This document shows positions 44,611 through 53,500 of a stretch of 54,948 nt of DNA, in pieces. The notes under the pieces are model-generated. The model did no database searches. It had not been told where the DNA came from and was given only the letters and a program-made list of their open reading frames with translations. Position 1 is the first letter of the stretch; each line of letters starts with the position of its first letter. Source of the DNA: a bacterium. Lineage in GTDB: Bacteria > Sumerlaeota > Sumerlaeia > SLMS01. The translations under genes and the position numbers were made by a program. The stretch is taken from contig WGMQ01000028.1 of assembly GCA_016125005.1 (NCBI GenBank), forward strand, positions 1 to 54,948. Direction: 5' to 3'.

Positions 44611-46371
44611 ATGGGGCGCATCATTGGTATCGATCTGGGAACAACGAACTCCGTCGTCGCCGTCATGGAAAAAAACGGACCGTTCGTCGTCCCGAACAGC
44701 CTCGGTGAGCGACTGACCCCTTCCGTCGTCGGCGTCACCAAGTCGGGCGATATCCTCGTGGGCAAGAAGGCCAAGCGCGGCGCCATCATGAACGTCGGGC
44801 GCACCGTGTTCAGCATCAAGCGCCACATGGGCACCAACCACCGCGTCCGCATCGAGGGGAAGGAGTACACGCCGCAGGAAATCAGCGGCATGATCCTCCA
44901 GAAGCTCAAGCAGGACACCCAGGATTACTTCGGCGAAGAGATCACCCAGGCCGTCATCACCGTCCCCGCCTACTTCACCGAAGCCCAGCGCGCTGCCACC
45001 AAGGACGCAGGCGAAATCGCCGGCCTGAACGTGCGCCGTGTCATTGACGAGCCCACCGCAGCCGCCCTCGCTTACGGTCTCGACCGCGACGAGGACCAGA
45101 TCCTCTTCGTGTACGACTTCGGCGGTGGCACGTTCGACGTTTCCATCATCGAAATCATCTCCGGCGTCTTCCAGGTCCGTGCCATCAGCGGCAACACGCA
45201 CCTCGGCGGCGACGACTTCGACAAGCGCATCGTCGACTACCTCATTGAGAACTTCAAGAAGGACAACGGCGTGGACCTCAGCGAGGACCCCATCGCCAAG
45301 CAGCGCCTCCGCGAAGCCGCGGAAGAAGCCAAGATCGAACTGTCCGAACTCAAGGAAACCCACGTCCTGGTCGAAGCCATCACCATGACGGAAAAGGGAC
45401 CCCTGACGCTCGACACCGTGCTCACCCGCGACGTCTTCGAGAAGATGGTGGGTGATCTGGTCGAGGCGACCCGCCCCCCCATGGAGGCCGCGCTCCGCGA
45501 CGCCGGGCTGGGCGTGAAGGACATCGATAACGTGCTTCTGGTCGGTGGCTCTACGCGCATCCCTGCCGTGCAGCGTCTCGTCCGCGATTTCATCGGCAAA
45601 AATCCCCACCGCGACATCTCGCCCGAAGAAGTGGTCGCGATGGGCGCCGCCGTCCAGACCCTCGTGCTCGCCCCCATCGAGGGCGACATCGAGGAGACCG
45701 CCGCCACCCGTTATCAGGGCAAGGGCAGCAACCCCGTCATCATCCACATGACCCCCTTCTCGCTCGGCGTCGGTCTCCAGAACGACAGCATGGGCACCAT
45801 CATCGAGCGCAACTCGACTTACCCGACGGAAGCCAAGGACATCTTCACCACCACCCGCGATTTCCAGGAAGCCATCAGCTTCCCGATCTACGAAGGTGAA
45901 AGCAACATCGCCTCCGAGAACACCTTCCTCGACCTGCTCCGCATCGAAGGCATCACGCCCGCACCGCGCGGCGTGCCCCGCATCGAAGTCACCTTCCGCC
46001 TCACCCCGGACCGTATCCTTGAGGTCCGCGCCGAAGACCTGGCGACGGGTGTCGAGAAGGTTGTCCGCATTGAGTCCACCGACAGCCGCCTGAACGAAGG
46101 CGACAAGACCCGCATGATTCGCGAGGCCCGCGAGCGCGTCACCAAGATGCTCGCCCAGCGCATCAAGGAGTCCCGTACCGACGAGGCCCGCAACATCATC
46201 GAGCGTGCCGAATCAACGCTCGCCACCGCCGGTTCGCACTCGCTCAAGGGTGAACTCCAGAACCAGATGGAGCAGCTCCGTGCCGCCATCGAAGTCGGCG
46301 ACGAAGGCGCTCTCAATGAACTGATCGACGATGTGCTTCGCGTGATGACAGAGATCGAAGCCGGCGCGTGA
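44611..46371 (+). CDS. DnaK-like Hsp70 paralogue with altered linker
   Basis: A 586-residue Hsp70. The ATPase half is canonical: [16 protein letters not shown], catalytic Lys70 in [44 protein letters not shown] and [12 protein letters not shown]. The linker differs: an insertion near residues 352-375 is followed by [13 protein letters not shown], where DnaK has VLLLDVTPLSLG, so His379 replaces the conserved Asp. The substrate domain is recognisable ([19 protein letters not shown]), and the lid is short and ends without the usual acidic tail. The gene follows J-like and GrpE-like partners and probably serves them specifically rather than replacing the housekeeping DnaK. Confidence 0.88.
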   Translation: MGRIIGIDLGTTNSVVAVMEKNGPFVVPNSLGERLTPSVVGVTKSGDILVGKKAKRGAIMNVGRTVFSIKRHMGTNHRVRIEGKEYTPQEISGMILQKLKQDTQDYFGEEITQAVITVPAYFTEAQRAATKDAGEIAGLNVRRVIDEPTAAALAYGLDRDEDQILFVYDFGGGTFDVSIIEIISGVFQVRAISGNTHLGGDDFDKRIVDYLIENFKKDNGVDLSEDPIAKQRLREAAEEAKIELSELKETHVLVEAITMTEKGPLTLDTVLTRDVFEKMVGDLVEATRPPMEAALRDAGLGVKDIDNVLLVGGSTRIPAVQRLVRDFIGKNPHRDISPEEVVAMGAAVQTLVLAPIEGDIEETAATRYQGKGSNPVIIHMTPFSLGVGLQNDSMGTIIERNSTYPTEAKDIFTTTRDFQEAISFPIYEGESNIASENTFLDLLRIEGITPAPRGVPRIEVTFRLTPDRILEVRAEDLATGVEKVVRIESTDSRLNEGDKTRMIREARERVTKMLAQRIKESRTDEARNIIERAESTLATAGSHSLKGELQNQMEQLRAAIEVGDEGALNELIDDVLRVMTEIEAGA

Positions 46372-46465
46372 CGACGGTTCCGCTGGCGTGATCCGGCGTC
46401 GCTCGGTCGGTCTCGGCTCCTTGGCTGACACCAACGGCCCTCTCCCTCATCTCGTCATCTTGACT

Positions 46466-46473
46466 GTATAGAC
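46466..46473. repeat. Intergenic GTATAGAC octamer beside terminator
   Basis: An exact copy, in the longer form CTGTATAGACAG, lies outside coding sequence 2 nt before a terminator stem. It shows the word is not confined to codons. Confidence 0.6.
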
Positions 46474-46474
46474 A

Positions 46475-46511
46475 GCGGGTTCCGAGTCACCTCGGAGCCC
46501 GCTTCATTTTT
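46475..46511 (+). terminator. Terminator after dnaK-like gene
   Basis: GCGGGTTCCGAG (46475-46486) pairs with CTCGGAGCCCGC (46491-46502), one G-T pair, TCAC loop, then TTCATTTTT. The T-run overlaps the stop codon of the convergent lipoprotein gene. Confidence 0.85.
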
Positions 46512-48045
46512 GCAGCCGTGGTCGTCCGCGCTGCAGCACCCACTCGCCGATCTCCTGCCCCATGGTGAGCCCTCGATGGCAGGAAAAGTCGTAGTGAATC
46601 CCGCCGTAGACTCGGCTCATGCTCGCCTCCATCGCTGCGGCCTCGAAGCTGGAGAATTGGCGCTCGAAATCGGGAACGCCAAACTGGAGCGGCATCCCTT
46701 CCGAGCGGATCGCAAAGGAAGTCTCTTTGCCGAACCAATCATCAAGAACGACCGCCGCGGCGCCGCTGAAGGTCGAATGCCCCGATGGATAATCGGGGAA
46801 CGGCGGGGTCGAGATGAACGGGGTCCATTGCGGATCGGGGTTCTCTTCCAACAGCGAGATCGCCGTGATTGGCCGCCAGAAATCGTAGTGGTACTTGCAC
46901 TCCCAAACCGCGATCCCCGCGTCCGCGAGAGCAGCGTTCAGCGCAGCGAACCGCTCCGCGCAGTCCTCAAGGCTGGCTCCTTTCTCCCGCGCCACTTGGG
47001 CTGCCACCATGTTCCACGTTCCGGGAGGGCTGGCGGTGCCCAGCTGACACGCCCAGAAGCGCGCAATGGCGGACTGGTCCGCCGTGCGGGTGGCGCTGAA
47101 ATACTCTCCTACTCCACGTATAGACGCGACTGATTCAGCGAACTCTGCGGAGTCGAGAGCTGGAGGAGGCGCCAGCCGGAATTGATCAGCGGAGGTCATT
47201 GCGAACGGAGCCACCGACCCCCAGCCCGGCAACAGCGGAGGCCGCAGCACCGGGCGGGTTGGACGCCATTTCCCCGGGCCTGTCGCCATCGACATCGGAA
47301 GGTTCGTCGCCTGCGTGGAACCGTCCTCCGCGCGCGCCGCGAGCCATCGATTCGCGCACTCCGTTCCGAAGGCGACGGCCTGGTCGCGATCAGTGGAATC
47401 GGGTAGTTCTTCAAGCGTCAGTGCCAATCGCCGATCCAGTGCCTTCGCCTGGGCCAGAAACATGGTGGCGAGCACTTGGCGCGCTGCTGCGCCCACGGCG
47501 GCAGGACGCGACGGAGCGGGAACGCCTTCGGCCGCATCGGCAATAGCCAGATGAAGAATCGCCAGCATCCGGGAGCCCGGCGGCGGAAAGAGGCGCTCCT
47601 TGCGAATGACGTCCAACGCCTCCGCGTTCCAGTCGAGAACCGCGTTCCCGTCCTCGTCCGGGAGCACGCGGGTCACGGTCAGCGCCCGGTCTGCCGAGCG
47701 ATTGTTCGACTGCTCGCTGAAGCGTAGCGTCAACTCGTTCGTACCCGGCATGAGCGCCAGATCGTCGAAGCGCCAGACGCCCTGTTGGTCCGCCGTGGTG
47801 CGGCGTGTTCCTCCGACCAGATCCACCGTGGCGCCCGGCTCGCTCCGCCCGGTGAGGCTCACCACGGGGAATGCCGTCACCAAGTCACCGTCCGGCGCCG
47901 TGTCGGTTTCGGGAGCGAGAACCACTGTGGAGAGAGCCAGCACACCATCGGCAACTGCGGGCAACTCAACGACGGGCGATGGCGCCCGCCCCGTGCATCC
48001 CGCCGCCGCACATGCTGCAAATAACAGCCACGCGACTCTCCTCAT
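46504..48045 (-). CDS. Vanadium-haloperoxidase/PAP2-like lipoprotein
   Basis: A 513-residue lipoprotein with lipobox AAAGC (Cys17). A ~75-residue Ig-like region follows (~50-125). The C-terminal part has the vanadate/phosphate site of vanadium haloperoxidases and acid phosphatases: KYHYDFWRP (Lys384, Arg391), YPSGHSTFSG (Ser-Gly-His 421-423) and SRVYGGIHYDFS (Arg478, His484). Such proteins oxidise halides or hydrolyse phosphate, and the choice cannot be made from sequence alone. The ATG at 48045 forms an ATGA overlap with the upstream gene, so the TTG four codons earlier is not needed. It is the last gene of a four-gene secreted-protein operon. Confidence 0.82.
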   Translation of the reverse strand: MRRVAWLLFAACAAAGCTGRAPSPVVELPAVADGVLALSTVVLAPETDTAPDGDLVTAFPVVSLTGRSEPGATVDLVGGTRRTTADQQGVWRFDDLALMPGTNELTLRFSEQSNNRSADRALTVTRVLPDEDGNAVLDWNAEALDVIRKERLFPPPGSRMLAILHLAIADAAEGVPAPSRPAAVGAAARQVLATMFLAQAKALDRRLALTLEELPDSTDRDQAVAFGTECANRWLAARAEDGSTQATNLPMSMATGPGKWRPTRPVLRPPLLPGWGSVAPFAMTSADQFRLAPPPALDSAEFAESVASIRGVGEYFSATRTADQSAIARFWACQLGTASPPGTWNMVAAQVAREKGASLEDCAERFAALNAALADAGIAVWECKYHYDFWRPITAISLLEENPDPQWTPFISTPPFPDYPSGHSTFSGAAAVVLDDWFGKETSFAIRSEGMPLQFGVPDFERQFSSFEAAAMEASMSRVYGGIHYDFSCHRGLTMGQEIGEWVLQRGRPRLQK

Positions 48046-49322
48046 TGCGGCGTCCAAGTGGCAGTCACGATCCCCTTGCTGAGGCCCGCTGGAAAAGTAG
48101 CCGAAAGCGTAGCTGTTGAACTCGCCGCAGTCCCCACCAGCGGATCCGCCACCAGCGGTGCGAGCAACTGTCCCTCGGAGAACAAGTAAAGCGTGACGGT
48201 CGCGTCGAGCGGGATATTCCTAGCCTCCAATTCGACAAGCACTGGCTGATCGGAACCGATCGCAACGTCGGGCGGCGTGAAGGCGCCCGAAGGGAGCACG
48301 GGAACATTCTGTCCGGCAATGCGCACGGCGCTGATGCGGGGCGGGGCCACCTGACTGGGCAGTCCGAGCACGGCGCCCGGGTGCAGTGTCACGCGGCGCG
48401 AGACGCCAACAATGGTTCCTGTGAATTCCGTGGGATCGTTCGACTCGATCCGGACGCGACCCAGTCCTCCGTAGAAGAATCGAAAGTCGTTGTGCCCTGC
48501 GATCAGGGAGCCCGAGCCGACCACGCTCGGCGCCATCAAGCGGATCGCCCCCCCGGCGCCATCGCCGCTGAAACCGCCCTGTCCGTCCCCGCCGTTGGGT
48601 TCCCCCGCGCGCCCCGGCGAAATACCCCCCTGGGCGTTGACCGTTCCTGACACGACGATGGAAAGATCGCTGGCGATCAGGATCGCTCCGCCACCTGCGC
48701 CGCCCGTGAACACCGTGGTGAACGTTCCTTGGGGATAGGGACCTCCCGCTCCGCCGGAACCGCCGATCAGGGGGACCAGAAACTCCGTCCCGTAGACCGT
48801 CGGATTGAAGAACGTGAATGCACCGCCCGTGGCATGACTCCCCTCGTAGCCTTGGAAGATCCCGCCGCCTGGTCCGAAGCCCGGGGAACCCAGCGTCTCC
48901 GGACTGACGGACGCGACGCCGCCGGGAAAGCCCCCGGGGCCAGGAATGGTGGGGTAGGTGATCGTACCCGCAGGGAACTCGGTCGGATCCTCGCCGCTCA
49001 GGTCCAGCGTGCCTGCGATGTTCACCGCGCCTGACGCCAGCCAGAACAGCGGCTTGAATCCGCATTTGTCGGCCCGCAGCCGCACCGTCACATTCTGAGG
49101 AATCGTCACCGTGGTGAAGTGATAGACCCCATCGCCATCCACGTCGACCGGCGGCACATTGGTCGCTGGATCGAACACGACAGTCCTCGGCGAGCCGTCG
49201 CCCACGGGAAAATCCAGCGGGCCATCCACGCCTGTCGAGCCGCTGGTAAATGGCGCGGCGGTCGCAACGCCCGCCAGCATCGCAATCAGGAGTGTAGCCG
49301 TGAAGGAATCGTGCCGTTTCAT
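48042..49322 (-). CDS. Glycine-rich secreted protein, paralogue 2
   Basis: A 426-residue exported protein with a signal peptide (TATLLIAMLAGVATAAP). An N-terminal region FTSGSTGVDGPLDFPVGDGS leads to a VDVDGDGVYHFTTV segment, then a beta-helix-like core with Gly-rich loops: PGPGGFPGGV, IGGSGGAGG, TGGAGGGAILIASD, GAGGAIRLMAPS. This looks like a repeated surface-protein fold with many turns. The C-terminal ~100 residues form a beta-sandwich-like domain. It is clearly similar to the next gene upstream over its whole length, so it arose by tandem duplication. Function unknown. ATGA overlaps on both sides. Confidence 0.75.
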   Translation of the reverse strand: MKRHDSFTATLLIAMLAGVATAAPFTSGSTGVDGPLDFPVGDGSPRTVVFDPATNVPPVDVDGDGVYHFTTVTIPQNVTVRLRADKCGFKPLFWLASGAVNIAGTLDLSGEDPTEFPAGTITYPTIPGPGGFPGGVASVSPETLGSPGFGPGGGIFQGYEGSHATGGAFTFFNPTVYGTEFLVPLIGGSGGAGGPYPQGTFTTVFTGGAGGGAILIASDLSIVVSGTVNAQGGISPGRAGEPNGGDGQGGFSGDGAGGAIRLMAPSVVGSGSLIAGHNDFRFFYGGLGRVRIESNDPTEFTGTIVGVSRRVTLHPGAVLGLPSQVAPPRISAVRIAGQNVPVLPSGAFTPPDVAIGSDQPVLVELEARNIPLDATVTLYLFSEGQLLAPLVADPLVGTAASSTATLSATFPAGLSKGIVTATWTPQ

Positions 49323-50590
49323 GGGTTGCTCCAGGTGGCGACTGCGTAGCCGCGGGTGAAGCCGTGCTTCAGCGCGGCGGATGCCGTGGTGGACGAACTG
49401 GCGATGTTGCCGGTGAGGGGCTCCGAGACGATTGATTCGAGAAAGCTGGTCTCGTTGAACAGGTACACGGTCACCGTGGTCCCGATGGGAACATGCCTCG
49501 CCTCGATTTCGATCTGAACGGGGGCCGCATCGTCCATCTCCAGGTCCGGGGCCGCGAAGCCACCGCCCGGACGGACGGGCACTGCGACGCCGGCGATGCG
49601 CGTGACGGTGACCGTGCCGGTTGGGGAGTCCGACGGCAGCCCCAGCGGCGTGGAATCAAGGAGCGTGACACGACGTGAGGAGCCAAGCACCGGCCCGGAA
49701 AAGGTATCCTCAAGCGCCTCCATGCGGACTCTTCCATCCCCGCCCGGCGCAGGGCTGAAGTCGAACTCACCCCGCCGCGTGGCGATCTTGCCCGAACCGC
49801 TGATGCTCGGCGCCACCAGGCGAATGGCTCCGCCACTACCAGCCCCGGACAGGTAAACCTGCGGGAAGACGCCCCCCTCGCGCCCGTCCAGCTTGTCGCC
49901 TCCCAGCGCCAGAATCTGTCCTGCGACCACAATCGATGCATCGCTCGCGATCAGGATTGCTCCGCCCCCCGCGCCGCCGGAGAGCACCGTGCGGATCGGA
50001 TTGAGGCCGTTGTCGCGCGGACTTCCCGCGCCTCCCGATCCGCCGATCAGCGGGACAAGGAACGGGTTGCCATAGGGCGGAAACCCAAAGGCGAGATAAC
50101 CGGCCGTGGCATGGCTACCCGATGCGCTCGGGAACTGCCCGCCGCCGGGACCCAATCCCGGCTGGGCCAACGCCAGCTCACTCGCTTCCCCAACGCCTCC
50201 CGGGAATCCGCCGGGACCGGGGATGGTTGGCCGCGTGATCATCCCATAGGGAACTTCCACCGGGATCTCTCCGTTCAGGTCCAAAGTCCCGGCAATCAGC
50301 ACCGGTCCTGAGGAAAGCCAGTACACCGGATGGTAGCCGCAGCGATCAGCACGCAGCTTAACCGTCACATTGGCGGGGATCGTCACAGAGGTGAAGTGAT
50401 AAACCCCGTCGCCGTCCTGATCGAGCGGAGTCGGGAAACCTGCCGGATCGAAGTCAATCACCTGCGGAGAACCGTCGCCAGAGGGAAACACCAGCGCTCC
50501 GTCGGCGCCTGTGGAACCGGCGGTAAACGCGGCCCCAGGCGGTGCACTCATGACCAGAAGCGAAGTGGCCAGCATCAGGGTCGCTCTCAT
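49319..50590 (-). CDS. Glycine-rich secreted protein, paralogue 1
   Basis: A 423-residue exported protein with a signal peptide (MLATSLLVMSAPPGAAF). The same order of elements as its downstream paralogue is seen: FTAGSTGADGALVFPSGDGS, DQDGDGVYHFTSVTIPANVT, a shared RADRCGYHPVYWLSSG block, PTIPGPGGFPGGVGEA, LIGGSGGAGS and GGAGGGAILIASDASIVV. The conserved Gly-rich turns differ in number. No enzyme motif is seen; a structural or binding role at the surface is inferred. It overlaps the giant gene upstream by 4 nt (ATGA). Confidence 0.75.
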   Translation of the reverse strand: MRATLMLATSLLVMSAPPGAAFTAGSTGADGALVFPSGDGSPQVIDFDPAGFPTPLDQDGDGVYHFTSVTIPANVTVKLRADRCGYHPVYWLSSGPVLIAGTLDLNGEIPVEVPYGMITRPTIPGPGGFPGGVGEASELALAQPGLGPGGGQFPSASGSHATAGYLAFGFPPYGNPFLVPLIGGSGGAGSPRDNGLNPIRTVLSGGAGGGAILIASDASIVVAGQILALGGDKLDGREGGVFPQVYLSGAGSGGAIRLVAPSISGSGKIATRRGEFDFSPAPGGDGRVRMEALEDTFSGPVLGSSRRVTLLDSTPLGLPSDSPTGTVTVTRIAGVAVPVRPGGGFAAPDLEMDDAAPVQIEIEARHVPIGTTVTVYLFNETSFLESIVSEPLTGNIASSSTTASAALKHGFTRGYAVATWSNP

Positions 50591-53500
50591 GGGTTGTTCT
50601 CCACGGCGAAGGTCGGACCGGCGGAATAGGGGATCGTCGGCGGATCAAGCGCCGCATTGTGAAGGGACCAAATCGGCGACACGGCGCTCTGTGGCCAGTC
50701 GGCTACCAGCGCGGGCTTCGATGCAGCGGAGAGCGGATCGGTTTCCGCCAGCACTTCCTCACCGTCGAGGAACCCGTCGCCATCCGTATCGGGGGTCGTC
50801 AACCCAGCCGATCGGACCAACTCCTGAACGTCAGGAAGCGCGTCTCGGTCGCGATCTTCCAGGCCGTCCTGCACGCCGTCGCCGTCCGTGTCAGGCAAGG
50901 CCGGATCGAACCCGAGGACCAGTTCCTGGCAGTTCGGTACTCCGTCGAAATCGGAGTCCTCATTGCCATCCAAGATGCCGTTCGAGTCACTGTCGGCAAC
51001 GGTGGGAAGCAGCCCCAACCGCGGCTCCAACTCGTCGGGGATGCAGTCGGAGTCTCCATCAATACCTGCTGCATACACGATGAAGTCCCATTGGCGGAGC
51101 GGCTGGAGCATGTAGCCCGCAAGGTCGGCCAGGGGTGCCGAGATCTCCGCCCGGTAAAGCCCCGGGGACAACGGCGTCGCAGGAACCCAGTAGAGGAAGG
51201 TCCCGTCGGGCCCGAAGGTCGCATTCGTGACATCGATTGTCGTGTCGTCGGCGGTGAAGAAGGAACGGTCTGCTCCGGCCGAACGGAGCCGGAAACTCCC
51301 TGCCAGGCTCTCGGGATTCATCGGTTCGCTGAAGAACACACGAACCTCCGCCCCGGTGGCAAAGGAGAGGGGAGTCGGAAGTACCTCAGCCACAAAGGGC
51401 GGCGTGGCATCGGGTGAGAGATTCACCGTGATCGTGTCCGACCAGGTTGAATTACCGCCGGTATCGAAGACCCGCGCACGGAGGCTGATGGAGGATGCCT
51501 CGCCGAGGCGGGGGAGTCGGAAACGCCATTCGAAGGGGAAACTGCCATCGATGAGGACGCGCTCGCCGTCTCGATACCACTCAACACTCCGCACCTGCAC
51601 GTCGTCGGAGACCTGTGCCGTCAGGCGGACCAGCTGTCCTTCCTCCACGGTGGCAGGGTTGCCCTCGAAACTCGTCGTCACGGTGACCGTGGGTGCCACG
51701 CCACCAGTGTCGAAGCCCCGATAGTTGATGATTTGCAGACCCGCATCCGCGGCGGCGGCAAAGGCGACCCCGCCGTAGATCGCGACCGATACCGCATCGC
51801 CGGGTGTGTCGTAGGTCGTTCGAAACTGATGCGCCACGGGGGCGGTCTGCGTGCCGAAGAACTCCACGTCGCCGGTCGCGTCGCTGGCCGTGGCCACGGC
51901 GGCGATGCCCTCATCGCCATTGTTGAGCACGAGCTGTCTTAACCCCACTTGGCTCAGCCGTACCTCGCCCAGATTCGCAGGAGAAGTCGGGGAACCCACG
52001 TCCAGCACCGTGTATCCCGTGATCGACGTGGCGTAGAGCAGTCCGTCCGTCGCGAAGAGTCGACTTCCCGCGGTGGTCGACACATTGGTCACGCGTGACA
52101 GGTACGTCCCGAACGATGCCCCTGTGACGTATAGGATCACGCGTGAGCCGGAGTCGAGGACTGCCACGGAATCGCGCACGATGGCAATATCGAGCACCGG
52201 GCTCACAACCCGGGTGGTCGACAGCATCAGCCCGCCGGTGGAGTCGATGGTGTGCACATCGCCATTGGTCGTGCCGACGTAGAGCAGATCGCCAGCAAAT
52301 GCCACCGCGCGGGGGACTCCGCCGAGCGCCGACGGCGGGTATGTCCGCACGATGGCGGCATTCGGCGGGTCGCTGATGTCGATCAGGTGGAGCCCGCCTC
52401 TATCGTCCGCCACGGCGCATCGTACGTCCGACAGGGCAACACGGGTTGCCTTGCCGGGAGTATCCATCTGGCCCACGCGAACGGGCTGGAATGGATTGAA
52501 GACGTTGAGGAAGGTCACCCCGGCCTCGCCGTTCGCCACCGCGGCGATGTTGTTGAGCGTCGCCACATCGAGTGCCTCGCCCTCCATGGCAGCAGCGCCC
52601 ACGATGCCCGTCGCGATGGGAAAGCCATCCAGCGGGTTGGAGCCCTGTGTGATTTCTGCGCCGTCCAGGACACCGTCACCGTCGCTGTCAGGCGAATCGG
52701 AAAGCGTCCCGATGATGAACTCCGCCGCGTCACTCAACCCATCGTTGTCGCTGTCCGGCGTGTCGTCCCGGCGCGCGGTTCCCGACTCTAGGAAATCCTC
52801 CTGCCCCACAGCGGTCGTCCTGCCCGAGGCAAACCCGACTTCGCGCGTGCGAGGATCGAACCAACTCAGGAAATATGCCTCGCCGCCGGGGAGGAAGAGG
52901 CTCGCCTCTGGCCCCGGATAGACAAAGCGGCGCTGCGCTTCGTTGGTCTCGAGAAGGAAATACCGTGTGTCCGACGTTGCCTCGGGGAAGTAGGTGGCAA
53001 GCGCGGCGTTCATGCTCGCCTGCGCTTCACCCAGATCGCCGAAAACCGCCGCATTCTCGTCGAGGATCAGACCTTCCTCCACCCCGAGGTTGTAGAGGAC
53101 CAGCATCTGCGTGACGATGGCGCTGCTTAGGGTTGTGATCTCGGCCCGCTGCTCGGGCGTCAGTGGTGCGCCACCCTTGCCGAACTTGTAGCCGGAGGCC
53201 GTGTCCTGAAGGTCCGCGATCATCGCCGACAGCGTCTCCCTCTCACTGAGCGCACGCCGATGGGCCGCCTCTGCGCGATCCGCCAGCTTGCGGAGGTTTT
53301 CCGCCCGATTTCGCGCCCGGTTCCGCAACGAGTTGCAGGTGTCTGTGACGCTCTCGGGAGGTTTGCATGGCCCACCTTGTGACTCCAGCTTGCTGCAGGG
53401 CTCCTCCGCTGCCGCCGCCGTGGCGTCTAGACACGCCGCGGTTTGACGGAACTGGTTCACTCCATTCAGGAACTGATCGGTCGTTCCACAATTCTGCGCC

